Source of the DNA: Desulfovibrio aminophilus
Lineage (GTDB): Bacteria; Desulfobacterota; Desulfovibrionia; Desulfovibrionales; Desulfovibrionaceae
Assembly (NCBI RefSeq): GCF_023660105.1
Contig: NZ_JAMHGA010000043.1
Location: forward strand, 1-64,000
Reading direction: 5' to 3'
Length of the DNA stretch: 64,000 nt
The notes beneath the pieces are model-generated. The model saw only the letters and a list, made by a program, of their open reading frames with translations. It had not been told where the DNA came from and searched no databases. This document shows positions 8,039 to 17,203 of this stretch, in pieces. The position numbers were made by a program, and so were the translations under genes. Numbering within the stretch: position 1 is the first letter of the stretch; the number at the start of each line of letters is the position of its first letter.

Positions 8039-9123
8039 AGCAGGCGGCCGCCCTCCAGGTCGAAGACCGCGTAGGCGATGTCCGGGGCCCTGTCCCCGGC
8101 GAAGCCGCGCGCGGCCTCGGCCGCGCGTCCGGCCAGGAGCCGGAGCAGGGCGGGCAGGGCCGGGTCCGCGCGCAACAGGTCGAGCAGTTCGCGGGCCGTG
8201 TTCACCCCGGCGGCGCGCGCCGCGCCCTCGGGCGCGATTCCCGCATCCGCGCACCAGTCCGCCACCCGGTCGAAGTTCAGGCCCGCCTCGCGGGCGTGGG
8301 TGTTGGCCAGGCCCAGGGCCTGCTTGACGAGCTTGCCGAAGAACACCGCCCAGGTGATCCGGGCGAAGCCCTTTTCCGCCGCCAGCCGGGTGGCCTCGGC
8401 GAAGAAGTCGGCGGCCTGGACCACGCCCAGTTCCGGGGTTCCGGGCTCGGCCTCGCGCCAGCCGCGTTCGCTGCGCCGCCCGGTGGTCAGCACGATTTCC
8501 GCCAGCCCGGCGGCCCGGGCCACGTCCAGGGCCTCGGCGATGGAGGCCAGCCAGGAGTCGTGGCTGTAGGGCCGGACGATCCCGGCCGTGCCCAGGATGG
8601 AGATGCCGCCCAGGATGCCCAGGCGGGCGTTCATGGTCTTCCTCGCCAGTTCCTCGCCCGCCGGGGCCTCGATGACCACCCGCGCGCCCGCGCCCAGGCC
8701 GGAGTCCTCCAGGGCCTCGGCCACGGCCCGGGCGATCTGCTCCCTGGGGGCCGGGTTGATGGCGGGCTCTCCCGGCGGCACGGGCAGACCGGGCAAGGTC
8801 ACTCTTCCGATCCCTCTCCCGCCTTCGAGGATGATTTCTCCATCCCTCAAGCCGGATTTTTGTTCCACAAAGGCATGAATCTCCGCCCCATCAGTCACGT
8901 CGGGGTCATCGCCGGCGTCCTTGATGACCACGGCCCGGGCCCCGCTCCCTTCGGCCCCGCAACGGGCCACGGGCACCGTGAGCCGCCCGCCGCCGGGCAG
9001 GGGCACGTCCACGTTGCCCGGCGCGGTCCAGGTGGCCAGGAACAGGGCCGCTGCCTTGGCCGCCGCGGCGGCCGCCGTGCCGGTGGTGAAGCCCTCGCGC
9101 AGCGGGCGGGACGCGGCGCTCAC
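8035..9123 (-). CDS. cbiD: Cobalt-precorrin-5B C1-methyltransferase
   Basis: A 362-residue CbiD, the anaerobic-pathway methylase for C-1 of cobalt-precorrin-5B. Near the N-terminus LREGFTTGTAAAAAAKAA is the family signature; GLDV-type glycine patches, GTAGIVRPYSHDSW and VLTTGRRSE follow. The start is a GTG overlapping the upstream SDR gene stop (GTGTGA), so it is translationally coupled to an unrelated gene. Presence of CbiD and CbiG together shows that this organism inserts cobalt early. Confidence 0.95.
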   Translation of the reverse strand: MSAASRPLREGFTTGTAAAAAAKAAALFLATWTAPGNVDVPLPGGGRLTVPVARCGAEGSGARAVVIKDAGDDPDVTDGAEIHAFVEQKSGLRDGEIILEGGRGIGRVTLPGLPVPPGEPAINPAPREQIARAVAEALEDSGLGAGARVVIEAPAGEELARKTMNARLGILGGISILGTAGIVRPYSHDSWLASIAEALDVARAAGLAEIVLTTGRRSERGWREAEPGTPELGVVQAADFFAEATRLAAEKGFARITWAVFFGKLVKQALGLANTHAREAGLNFDRVADWCADAGIAPEGAARAAGVNTARELLDLLRADPALPALLRLLAGRAAEAARGFAGDRAPDIAYAVFDLEGGRLL

Positions 9124-10616
9124 ACGGCCTCCGGTCCGGAGAGCACGCGCAGCCCGGCCGCCCGGGCCATATGCCGGAGCATGTTCTTGAACAGAAAGGC
9201 GTGGGACGGGTAGAAGGCCCACCAGTAGGCCAGGCCCCAAAGCCCCCTGGGCAGGAAGCTCGGAGTCATGGACAGCCGCGTGGGACCGCTCTCCTGGCGC
9301 TCGATGCGGAATTCCAGCAGGGCCTCGCCCGGCAGGCGCATTTCGGCCAGGAGCAGGAGGCGGCGCGGCGGGTCCACGGCCAGCACCCGCCAGAAGTCCA
9401 GATGGTCGCCCACGGCCGGAGTCTCGGCCGAGCGGCGGCCGCGCGTGAAGCCCGGTCCCCCGGCCAGCTTGTCCATGAGGGCCCGCAGCCGCCAGAGCAG
9501 GTCGCCGAAATACCAGCCCGTGTCCCCGCCGATGCGGGCCACCACTTCCCAGGCCTGTTCCGGAGTTCCGGCCAGGGTCACGGAGTAGGTGGTGCGGAAG
9601 ACCGCGCCCCCGGCGTAGGGCGCGTCGCCGCAGGCCGCCCATTCCGGCAGGCAGGCCGACCCGGCGTCGAAGCAGCAGGAGGGCACGGCGTTCTGGCGGG
9701 TGCGGTCCAGGGCCGTGGCGATGGCCTCGCGGCAGGAGAGCAGCTCCTGCGGGAGGAGTTCGCGGATGCGCTCGTCGCGGCAGACCACCTCGTTGGCCAG
9801 GCCCTCCACCAGGGGCCGCACCAGGGCCGCGGGCACCGGCGTGACGAGGTTCACCCACCAGGCCGAGAGCCGGGGCGTGAGCACGGGCAGGGCCAGGATG
9901 AGCGGCGGCCTGATCCCGGCCACCTCGGCATAGAGCCGGAACAGCTCCCGGTAGGAGAGCACGTCCGGCCCGCCGATCTCGTAGGTCCGGCCGGCCGTCT
10001 CCTCGTGCTCCAGGCATCCGGCGAGATATTCCAGCACGTTGCTGATGGCCGCGGGTTGGCACTTCGTATCCACCCAGCGCGGGGTGAGCATGAACGGCAG
10101 GCGTTCGCAGAGGTGGCGCAGGATTTCGAAGGAGGCGCTGCCCGAGCCGAGGATCATGGCCGCGCGCAGCTGGGTCACGGCCGCCGGGCCCAGGGCCAGG
10201 AGTTCGCCCACCTCGTGGCGCGAGCGCAGGTGCTCGGAGAGCCGGGCCGAGTCGTCGCCCAGGCCCGAGAGGTAGATGATCCTGGCCAATCCGCTGGCCT
10301 TGGCCGCCCGGACCATGTTGCAGGCCGCCTTGCGGTCCAGGGCCGCGAAGTCGCGGGCCCCGGGGCGCATGGAGTGGACCAGGTAGTAGGCCGCGCGGCA
10401 GCCGCGCATGGCCTCGGTCAGGGACGCCTCGTCCAGGGCGTCGGCCACGACCGGCTCCAGGTTCGGATGCCGCCCCCAGGGCCGGGAGCGGATCTTTTCC
10501 AGCGAACGCCCGGCCGCGCGCACCCGGAAGCCGCGCTCCAGGAGCAGGGGGACCAGCCGCCCGCCCACGTAGCCCGTGGAGCCCAGGACCAGGACCGGGC
10601 TGCCGCTCCGTTCCAT
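9120..10616 (-). CDS. SDR family NAD(P)-binding protein with DUF2867-type C-terminus (copy 1)
   Basis: A 498-residue protein of two parts: an N-terminal atypical short-chain dehydrogenase Rossmann domain (GSTGYVGGRLVPLL, then YLVHSM, and YEIGGPDVLSY near residue 210) and a C-terminal 150-residue region beginning around FRTTYSVTL that resembles DUF2867/SRPBCC-like domains. The ATG at 10616 is preferred over the TTG 6 nt upstream because GAGGAGG lies at ideal spacing. It is a close tandem paralogue of the next gene. The substrate is unknown; relatives are annotated as NAD-dependent epimerase or nucleoside-sugar reductase-like proteins. Confidence 0.75.
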   Translation of the reverse strand: MERSGSPVLVLGSTGYVGGRLVPLLLERGFRVRAAGRSLEKIRSRPWGRHPNLEPVVADALDEASLTEAMRGCRAAYYLVHSMRPGARDFAALDRKAACNMVRAAKASGLARIIYLSGLGDDSARLSEHLRSRHEVGELLALGPAAVTQLRAAMILGSGSASFEILRHLCERLPFMLTPRWVDTKCQPAAISNVLEYLAGCLEHEETAGRTYEIGGPDVLSYRELFRLYAEVAGIRPPLILALPVLTPRLSAWWVNLVTPVPAALVRPLVEGLANEVVCRDERIRELLPQELLSCREAIATALDRTRQNAVPSCCFDAGSACLPEWAACGDAPYAGGAVFRTTYSVTLAGTPEQAWEVVARIGGDTGWYFGDLLWRLRALMDKLAGGPGFTRGRRSAETPAVGDHLDFWRVLAVDPPRRLLLLAEMRLPGEALLEFRIERQESGPTRLSMTPSFLPRGLWGLAYWWAFYPSHAFLFKNMLRHMARAAGLRVLSGPEAV

Positions 10617-10638
10617 GCGCAACCTCCTCGGTTCGGGA

Positions 10639-12132
10639 TCAGCCCGGCGCGCTCACCGGGCCGCGCAGGATGCGCGCCCCGGCGGCCCGGGCCATATGCT
10701 TGAGCATGGGCCGGAACACGAGATGGTGGGAGGGCGCGATGCACCACCAGTAGAGCATGCCGCCGAATCCCCGGGGCTCGAAGCTCGGGGTCATGCGCAG
10801 CTCGGTGCCGCCGTCGGGCAGGGGCGTCACGCCGAACTCCAGCAGGGCCTCGCCCGGAGCCCGCATCTCGGCCCGGAGCAGCAGCCGCCTCGGCTCGTCC
10901 ACCTCCACCACCCGCCAGAAGTCCAGGAAGTCGCCCATGGCCACGGTGTCCGGGCTGCGGCGTCCCCGGCACAGCCCGGGCCCGCCGAAGAGTTCGTCCA
11001 CGAAGCCGCGCATCCGCCAGAGGAAGTCCCCGAAGTACCAGCCCGTGTCCCCGCCGATGCGCTTGACCACGTTCCAGGCCGTTTCCGGCGACCCGGCCAG
11101 GACCACGGAGAAGGTGTCGCGGAAGACCCTGGCTCCGGGCGCGGCCGGGCCCTTGGCCCACTGGGGCAGGCGCGTGGAGCCCGCGTCGAAGCAGGAGGAG
11201 GGCACGTCGTGGCGGCGCACGCTCTCCAGGGCCTCGGCGATGGCCTCCCGGCAGGAGCGCAGGGGGATGGGCAGGATCTCGCGGATGCTCTCGTCGCGGC
11301 AGATGACCTGGGTGCGCATGCGTTCCACCAGGGGCTTGATGAGCGACACGGACATGGGCGTCACGAGGTTGATCCACCAGATGGAGAGCTTCGTGCTGCG
11401 CATGGGCAGGGTCAGGATGAGCCGCCGGGGCAGCCCGGCCACCTCGGCGTAGAGCCGGAACAGTTCGTTGTAGGTGAGCACGTCCGGCCCGCCGATCTCG
11501 TAGGTCTTGCCGGTGGTCTCCGGCGTCTCCAGGCAGCCCGCGAGGTATTCCAGCACGTCCGCGACGGCGATGGGCTGGCAGAGGGTGTTGGCCCAGCGCG
11601 GGGCCACGAGCACGCGCAGGTGTTCGCAGAGCGCGCGGATCATCTCGAAGGAGGCCCCGCCGGAGCCGAGCACCAGGGGCGTGCGCAACTGGGTCAGGGG
11701 CGCGGCCAGGGAGAGGATTTCGCCCACCTCGTAGCGCGAGCGCAGCTGTTCGGTGAGGTGCTCCGGGTCGCCGCCCAGGCCGGTGAAGTAGATGATCCGG
11801 GGCAGCTTGGCGGCCAGGGCCGCGCGCACCACGGAATAGGCCAGGCGGCGGTCCAGGGAGGCGAAGTGCGAGGCCCCGGGCTTGATGGAGTGCACGAGGT
11901 AGTAGAGGGCCTTGCAGCCGCGCATGGCCTCGGCCAGGGCCTCGGAGTCCAGGGCGTCGGCGCGCACGATCTCCAGGTTCGGGTGGCGTCCCCAGGGCCG
12001 GGACTGGAGCTTGCGGATGGATCGCACGGCGGCGCGCACGCGATGGCCGCGCTCCAGGAGCAGGGGGACCAGCCGCCCGCCCACGTAGCCCGTGGCGCCC
12101 ATCACCAGAACGGGCGAGGTGTTCCGGTCCAC
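10639..12132 (-). CDS. SDR family NAD(P)-binding protein with DUF2867-type C-terminus (copy 2)
   Basis: A 497-residue paralogue of the adjacent gene, colinear from GATGYVGGRLVPLL through YEIGGPDVLTYNELFRLY and GDTGWYFGDFLWRMRGF to the C-terminal HMARAAG. The pair is a clear tandem duplication with substantial divergence. The start is GTG, preceded by AGAAGGA and lying 1 nt from the upstream lipoprotein stop. Its place after gpsA and a lipoprotein hints at an envelope or lipid role, but nothing in the sequence fixes the substrate. Confidence 0.75.
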   Translation of the reverse strand: MDRNTSPVLVMGATGYVGGRLVPLLLERGHRVRAAVRSIRKLQSRPWGRHPNLEIVRADALDSEALAEAMRGCKALYYLVHSIKPGASHFASLDRRLAYSVVRAALAAKLPRIIYFTGLGGDPEHLTEQLRSRYEVGEILSLAAPLTQLRTPLVLGSGGASFEMIRALCEHLRVLVAPRWANTLCQPIAVADVLEYLAGCLETPETTGKTYEIGGPDVLTYNELFRLYAEVAGLPRRLILTLPMRSTKLSIWWINLVTPMSVSLIKPLVERMRTQVICRDESIREILPIPLRSCREAIAEALESVRRHDVPSSCFDAGSTRLPQWAKGPAAPGARVFRDTFSVVLAGSPETAWNVVKRIGGDTGWYFGDFLWRMRGFVDELFGGPGLCRGRRSPDTVAMGDFLDFWRVVEVDEPRRLLLRAEMRAPGEALLEFGVTPLPDGGTELRMTPSFEPRGFGGMLYWWCIAPSHHLVFRPMLKHMARAAGARILRGPVSAPG

Positions 12133-12133
12133 G

Positions 12134-12358
12134 TCAGTCCTTCTTTTCCCAGCCCAGCAGGGTCATGCAGTCCTCGAAGACCCGCGCGCGGTCGGATTCC
12201 TTGGCGCGGTCGGCCTCGGCCCGGCAGGTGGCCGAGTCCGCGTCGAAGCGCTTGTCCTCCTCGCGGGGGCCGGCGATGTACGGGTGGGTCCACTGCCGGC
12301 CGCAGCCGGACAGGGCCAAGGCCGCCAGCAGCAGGGCGGCGACGGCGGCGCGTCTCAT
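12134..12358 (-). CDS. Small putative lipoprotein
   Basis: A 74-residue protein with a lipoprotein signal peptide: MRRAAVAALLLAALALSGCG, where LSGC is the lipobox and C19 the expected lipidation site. The mature part is short, polar and alpha-helical, with two further cysteines (in ATCRAEAD and EDCMTLLGW) that could pair in the periplasm. It overlaps the gpsA stop by 4 nt (ATGA), so it is co-translated. No function is recognisable. Confidence 0.7.
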   Translation of the reverse strand: MRRAAVAALLLAALALSGCGRQWTHPYIAGPREEDKRFDADSATCRAEADRAKESDRARVFEDCMTLLGWEKKD

Positions 12359-13365
12359 TCTTCCTCCTCCTCGTGCTCGTCCTTCAGGCTGCGGGCCATG
12401 AGGTCCTTCACGGCCTGTGCCGGGGGCAGGTCGGCGTGCAGGATGCGGTGGACCTGCTCGGTGATGGGCAGCTCCACGCCGATCTTTTTCGCCAGGGCGT
12501 GCATGGCCTCGGTGGTCTTCACGCCCTCGGCCACGGTGCGGGTCCCGGCCATGATCTCGGAGAGCTTCATGCCCTGGCCCAGCTTGAGGCCCACCTGGCG
12601 GTTGCGCGAGAGGTCGCCGGTGCAGGTGAGCACGAGGTCGCCCATGCCCGAGAGGCCCATGAAGGTCTTGGCCCGCGCGCCCATGGCCACGCCCAGGCGG
12701 CTCATCTCGGCCAGGCCCCGGGTGATGAGCGCGGCGCGGGCGTCGTGGCCGAAACCCAGGCCGTCGGCGATGCCCGCCGCGATGGCCATGACGTTCTTCA
12801 CCGCGCCGCCCAGCTCCACGCCCCGGTAGTCCGTGCTCGTGTAGACCCGGAAGGCCGGGGTGGAGAAGGCCTCGCGCAGGGAGCGGCCCAGCTCGCGGTC
12901 CGCGCAGCCGAGCGTCACGCTGGTGGGCATGCCCCGGGCCACCTCGAAGGCGAAGGACGGGCCCGAGAGCACGGCGTAGCGCGGCGAGAGCCCGGCCAGG
13001 GCCTCCTCCACCACCACGGACATGGGCTCCAGGGTGTCCATCTCGATGCCCTTGCTGGCGCAGACGATCACCGGCCGCTCGGGCAGGTGGCCGCGCAGGC
13101 TCTCCAGGGAGCGGCGCAGGAACTGGCTGGGGATGACCACCAGGACCGCCTCGGCCCCCTGGAGCGCCGCGGCCGGGTCGGAGTGGGCGGTGAGTTCCGG
13201 GCAGAGCTTCACGCCCGGCAGGAAGGACGGATTTTCGTGGTCCTCGTTGACGGAGCGGACCACGTCTTCCTCGCGGGCCCAGAGCCGCACGGGAAGGCCC
13301 TTGCGGCAGAGCATGTCGGCCAGGGTCGTGCCCCAGGCCCCCGCGCCCAGCACGGCGATGCGCAT
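12355..13365 (-). CDS. gpsA: Glycerol-3-phosphate dehydrogenase [NAD(P)+]
   Basis: A 336-residue cytoplasmic dehydrogenase that makes sn-glycerol-3-phosphate for phospholipids. The N-terminus has the dinucleotide fold LGAGAWGTTLADML, the catalytic lysine lies in GGAVKNVMAIAAG, and GMGDLVLTCTG plus SRNRQVG are conserved. An AAGGAG site precedes the ATG. The C-terminal tail is a run of glutamates. It heads a five-gene leftward run ending with cbiD, and is divergent from ahbB. Confidence 0.96.
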   Translation of the reverse strand: MRIAVLGAGAWGTTLADMLCRKGLPVRLWAREEDVVRSVNEDHENPSFLPGVKLCPELTAHSDPAAALQGAEAVLVVIPSQFLRRSLESLRGHLPERPVIVCASKGIEMDTLEPMSVVVEEALAGLSPRYAVLSGPSFAFEVARGMPTSVTLGCADRELGRSLREAFSTPAFRVYTSTDYRGVELGGAVKNVMAIAAGIADGLGFGHDARAALITRGLAEMSRLGVAMGARAKTFMGLSGMGDLVLTCTGDLSRNRQVGLKLGQGMKLSEIMAGTRTVAEGVKTTEAMHALAKKIGVELPITEQVHRILHADLPPAQAVKDLMARSLKDEHEEEEE

Positions 13366-13514
13366 GAACGTCTCCTTTTCGGGCCGGCCTCGGCCCGCCC
13401 GTTTGTCGTCCTTTTCGGTCCGGGACCGGGTGGAACCCGCCGGACATGTCTTTTGAGAGTACCCGTCAGGGCTTCCGGTTGCAAGGCCGGGCCGTTGCGG
13501 GTAAGTGGGCCGGT

Positions 13515-14012
13515 ATGGAAAAGATCGCGTTCACCCCCCTGGAAGAGAGGATCCTGGCCCTGGCCGGCGGCGACCTGCCGGATTCCGCGACGCCCTTCGC
13601 GGACATCGCCGAGGCCGTGGGCACGGACGAGAAGACGGTGCTCGACCTGCTGCGCGGGCTCAAGGAGCGCGGCGTGATCCGGCGCTTCGGGGCCACCCTG
13701 CGGCACCAGAAGGCGGGCTACGGGCACAACGCCATGGTGGCCTGGCGCGTGGACGACCCGGACGAGGCCGCCCGCGTGGGCGAACTGCTGGCCTCCCGGC
13801 CGGAGATCAGCCACGCCTACGAGCGCCGCACCTATCCCGAGTGGCCCTACAATCTGTACACCATGATTCACGGCCGCAACCCGGGCGACAGCCTGAAGGT
13901 GGCCGAGGAGCTGTCCCGGGTCACGGGCGTCACGGACTACGCCGTGCTCAACAGCCTGCAGGAATTGAAAAAGACATCCATGCGCTATTTTCGCGAGGAG
14001 GACGAGGAATGA
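13515..14012 (+). CDS. ahbB: Siroheme decarboxylase subunit, AhbB-like (Lrp/AsnC fold)
   Basis: A 165-residue protein with an N-terminal AsnC/Lrp-like winged helix and a C-terminal ACT-like domain. The stretch [19 protein letters not shown] is typical of the AhbB half of siroheme decarboxylase, which with AhbA converts siroheme to 12,18-didecarboxysiroheme in the alternative haem route of sulfate reducers. [15 protein letters not shown] is the other conserved block. No AhbA-like partner is in this window. The stop overlaps the hemL ATG, tying it to tetrapyrrole supply rather than amino-acid regulation. Confidence 0.85.
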   Translation: MEKIAFTPLEERILALAGGDLPDSATPFADIAEAVGTDEKTVLDLLRGLKERGVIRRFGATLRHQKAGYGHNAMVAWRVDDPDEAARVGELLASRPEISHAYERRTYPEWPYNLYTMIHGRNPGDSLKVAEELSRVTGVTDYAVLNSLQELKKTSMRYFREEDEE

Positions 14013-15277
14013 CCAGTTCCGCCGAATGGTTCCGTCGGGCCCAGGACGTCCTGCCCGGCGGCGTGAACAGCCCGGTCCGGGCCTGCCGCAGCGTGGGCTG
14101 CGATCCCCTGTTCATCGAGAGCGCCCGGGGCGGCCGCATGCGCACCGTGGACGGCCGGGAGCTCATCGACTACGTGCTCAGCTGGGGCCCGATGATCCTC
14201 GGCCACTGCGACATCGAGGTGGTGGCGGCCGCGCGCGAGGCCGTTGACCGGGGTTCGAGCTACGGCGCGCCCTGCCCCGGCGAGGTGGAGCTGGCCGAGG
14301 CCGTGCGGCGGCTCATGCCCGGCATGGAGATGATGCGCATGGTCTCCTCGGGCACCGAGGCCACCATGAGCGCCCTGCGCCTGGCCCGGGGCTTCACCGG
14401 CCGGGACAGGCTCATCAAGTTCGACGGCTGCTACCACGGCCACAGCGACGCCTTCCTGGCCAGCGCGGGCTCGGGGCTGGCCACCCTGTCCATTCCCGGC
14501 ACGCCCGGCGTGCCCGCCGACGTCGTGGCCCACACCCTCATCGCGCCCTACAACGACCTGGAGGCCGTGGAAGACCTCTTCAACCGCCACGGCCGGGAGA
14601 TCGCCTGCGTCATCGTCGAGCCCGCGGCCGGAAACATGGGCCTCGTGCTCCCGGAGCCGGGCTTCCTGCAAGGACTGCGGGCCCTCTGCGACCGCTTCGG
14701 CGCGCTGCTCATCTTCGACGAGGTCATCACCGGCTTCCGGCTGGCCCTGGGTGGGGCCCAGGAGCGCTACGGCGTGCGGCCGGACCTGACCACCCTGGGC
14801 AAGATCATCGGCGGCGGCTTCCCGGTGGGCTGCTTCGGCGGCCGCCGCGAGGTCATGGAGCACGTGGCCCCGCTGGGCCGGGTCTACCAGGCCGGAACCC
14901 TCTCCGGGAATCCGGCGGCCATGGCCGCCGGACTGGCCACCCTGCGCCGCCTGGAGGGCTGCGACTACGCCGCCCTGGAGCGCCGCACCCTGGCCTTCGC
15001 CCGGGAGCTCAAGGCCGTGCTGGAGGAAAAGGGCCTGCCCGTGCAGCTGAACCACGTGGCCTCGATCTTCACGCTCTTCTTCACCAAAAACCCGGTGACG
15101 GACTTCGACACGGCCAAGACCACGGACACGGAGGCCTATTCCGTGTTCTTCCGCCAGATGCGGGAGGCCGGGGTGAACCTCGCGCCCTCGGGCTACGAGT
15201 GCACCTTCACCTGCTTCGCCCACACCGAGGAGGACTTCGCGGCCACCGTGGACGCCGCGCGGCGGGTGAAGTTCTAG
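14009..15277 (+). CDS. hemL: Glutamate-1-semialdehyde 2,1-aminomutase
   Basis: A 422-residue PLP enzyme that makes 5-aminolevulinate from glutamate-1-semialdehyde (C5 pathway). [10 protein letters not shown] at the N-terminus, [16 protein letters not shown], and FDEVITGFR are signatures, and the PLP lysine is K265 in [14 protein letters not shown]. It overlaps ahbB by 4 nt (ATGA) and is followed by cbiG after 21 bp, forming a tetrapyrrole operon that continues to cobJ. Confidence 0.97.
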   Translation: MTSSAEWFRRAQDVLPGGVNSPVRACRSVGCDPLFIESARGGRMRTVDGRELIDYVLSWGPMILGHCDIEVVAAAREAVDRGSSYGAPCPGEVELAEAVRRLMPGMEMMRMVSSGTEATMSALRLARGFTGRDRLIKFDGCYHGHSDAFLASAGSGLATLSIPGTPGVPADVVAHTLIAPYNDLEAVEDLFNRHGREIACVIVEPAAGNMGLVLPEPGFLQGLRALCDRFGALLIFDEVITGFRLALGGAQERYGVRPDLTTLGKIIGGGFPVGCFGGRREVMEHVAPLGRVYQAGTLSGNPAAMAAGLATLRRLEGCDYAALERRTLAFARELKAVLEEKGLPVQLNHVASIFTLFFTKNPVTDFDTAKTTDTEAYSVFFRQMREAGVNLAPSGYECTFTCFAHTEEDFAATVDAARRVKF

Positions 15278-15298
15278 CGGGCCGGAGGCCCGGGACGC

Positions 15299-16294
15299 AT
15301 GCCGGACGCCATCGCGGTCTACGCCCTGACCCCCGGCGGCCTGGAGCTGGCGCGGCGGCTGGCCCCCGGACTGGACGCCGGGGTCTTCGCCCCGGCCCGG
15401 CTGGCCGGGGAGGGCGAGCGGGGCTTCGAGAGCCTGGCTGCCTGCCTGGCCGAGACCTTCGGCCGCTATTCCGGGCACGTCTTCGTGGCTGCGGCCGGGC
15501 TCGTGGTCCGGCTGATCGCCCCGCGCCTGCGCGGCAAGGACCGCGATCCGGCCGTGCTCGTCCTGGACCAGGAGGGCCGCTTCTGCGTCAGCCTGCTCTC
15601 CGGCCACCTGGGCGGGGCCAACGCCCTGGCTCGGCGCGTGGCCGGACTCAGCGGCGGGCAGGCCGTGGTCACCACGGCCACGGACTCGGCCGGGCTGCCC
15701 TCCCTGGACCTTCTGGCCGTGGAGCGCGGACTGGCCATCGGCGACCTCTCGGCCGTGAAGCGGGCCAACGCCCTGCTCCTGGAGGGCGTCGTCCTGGACG
15801 TGGAGGATCCGGACCAACGGCTGGGCGACCTGGACCCCGCGCATTTCCGCCGGGTCTCCTCCGGCGGCCGGGTGCGCGTGGACTGGCGCGCGGCCGGGGA
15901 GGGCGGCGTCCTGGTCCTGCACCCGCGCGTGCTCTGGGCCGGGATGGGCTGCCGCAAGGGCGCCCCGGCGGCCGAGATCAGGGAATTGCTGGAGTCGGTC
16001 TTCGCCGGGGAGGGCCTGGCCCTGGCGAGTCTGGCCGGGATCGCCAGCGTGGCGGACAAGGCCGGGGAGCCCGGCCTGCTGGAGGCCGCGCGGGAACTCG
16101 GTGTCGAATTGCGGTTCTTTTCGCGGGAGGATCTCTCCCGCGTGGCGGTGCCCACGCCGTCGGCGCTGGTGCGCAAACACATGGGCCTGGAGGGAGTATG
16201 CGAGGCTGCGGCGATGTTGGCCGCCGACGGACCGCTGGTCGTGCCCAAGCGCAAGACCCGGCGGGCGACCCTGGCCGTGGCCCTGGGCTGCTGA
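15299..16294 (+). CDS. cbiG: Cobalt-precorrin-5A hydrolase
   Basis: A 331-residue CbiG that opens the delta-lactone ring and releases C-20 as acetaldehyde. The central half has VAAAGLVVRLIAP, DPAVLVLDQEGRFCVSLLSGHLGG-type sequence and TTATDSAGLPSLD; the C-terminal domain starts near LWAGMGCRKGAP and contains GIASVADKAGE and TPSALV. Length is normal for the stand-alone protein. The 3' end overlaps the proposed cobJ start by 97 bp. Confidence 0.94.
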   Translation: MPDAIAVYALTPGGLELARRLAPGLDAGVFAPARLAGEGERGFESLAACLAETFGRYSGHVFVAAAGLVVRLIAPRLRGKDRDPAVLVLDQEGRFCVSLLSGHLGGANALARRVAGLSGGQAVVTTATDSAGLPSLDLLAVERGLAIGDLSAVKRANALLLEGVVLDVEDPDQRLGDLDPAHFRRVSSGGRVRVDWRAAGEGGVLVLHPRVLWAGMGCRKGAPAAEIRELLESVFAGEGLALASLAGIASVADKAGEPGLLEAARELGVELRFFSREDLSRVAVPTPSALVRKHMGLEGVCEAAAMLAADGPLVVPKRKTRRATLAVALGC

Positions 16295-17088
16295 GCGTCG
16301 TCGGGCTGGGCCCGGGCGACCCGGGGCTGCTCTGCCCCCTGGCCCGGGCGGCCTTGGGTGCGGCGGACGCCGTGGTCGGCTATTCCGGCTACCTGGACCT
16401 GCTGGAGCCGGACCTGCTGGAAGGCCGCGAGGTGGTCTCCACGGGCATGACCGGCGAGGTGGAGCGCGCGGGCCGGGCCGTGGATTTGGCCCTGGCCGGG
16501 CAAAACGTGGCCGTGGTCTCCAGCGGCGACGCCGGAATCTACGCCATGGCGGGCCTGGTGCTGGAGGTCCTGGAGGAGCGCGGCCTGCTGGACCGCGTGC
16601 CCTGCGAGGTCGTGCCCGGCGTCCCGGCCCTGGCCGCGGCCGCGGCCCTGCTCGGCGCGCCCCTGACCCACGACTTCGCCTGCGTGAGCCTTTCGGACCT
16701 GCTGACCCCCTGGGAGGTCATCGAGAAGCGGCTGGACGCGGCGGCCGGGGCGGATTTCGTCCTCGTGCTCTACAACCCGCGCTCCAAGCGCCGGGCCGGC
16801 CACCTGGAGCGGGCCCTGGCCGTGATCGCCCGGCACCGGGGGCCGGACACCCCGGTGGGCGTGGTCTGCCGGGCCTATCGGCCGGGACAGCGCGCGGAGG
16901 TCTCCCGGCTGGCGGACGTGGACTGCGGGGGCGTGGACATGCAGACCATCGTGGTGGTGGGCGCTTCCTCCAGCCGCGCGGCCGGAACGCGGATGCTCAC
17001 TCCCCGCGGCTACGCGGGGAAGTATGATCTCGGCGGAGGAGCGCGCAAGGTCCGGCAAAGACTTGCCAACACCCGGTCAAAAGCGTAA
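16198..17088 (+). CDS. cobJ: Precorrin-3B C17-methyltransferase (CobJ/CbiH)
   Basis: A SAM-dependent ring-contraction methylase. The catalytic domain begins at SVVGLGPGDPGLLCPLA and carries SSGDAGIYAMAG, VPGVPALAAAAALLGAP, VLYNPRSKRR and the C-terminal TPRGY. The only conventional start before this domain is the ATG at 16198, preceded by GGAGGG. It gives a 296-residue protein with a roughly 30-residue arginine- and glycine-rich extension inside cbiG. A CTG at 16288 or 16291 would give a family-length start. The enzyme call is secure; the start is not. Confidence 0.88.
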   Translation: MRGCGDVGRRRTAGRAQAQDPAGDPGRGPGLLSVVGLGPGDPGLLCPLARAALGAADAVVGYSGYLDLLEPDLLEGREVVSTGMTGEVERAGRAVDLALAGQNVAVVSSGDAGIYAMAGLVLEVLEERGLLDRVPCEVVPGVPALAAAAALLGAPLTHDFACVSLSDLLTPWEVIEKRLDAAAGADFVLVLYNPRSKRRAGHLERALAVIARHRGPDTPVGVVCRAYRPGQRAEVSRLADVDCGGVDMQTIVVVGASSSRAAGTRMLTPRGYAGKYDLGGGARKVRQRLANTRSKA

Positions 17089-17203
17089 AAGACAAAATGC
17101 GCAAAGGGAGTTCCGGGCCAAGACCGGCTTTCGCGCAGTGGATGGAGAAGTGGTTTCGAGTTGTCTGGCAATTGGAAAGTGGAGACAAGGAGGAACGAGG
17201 AGA

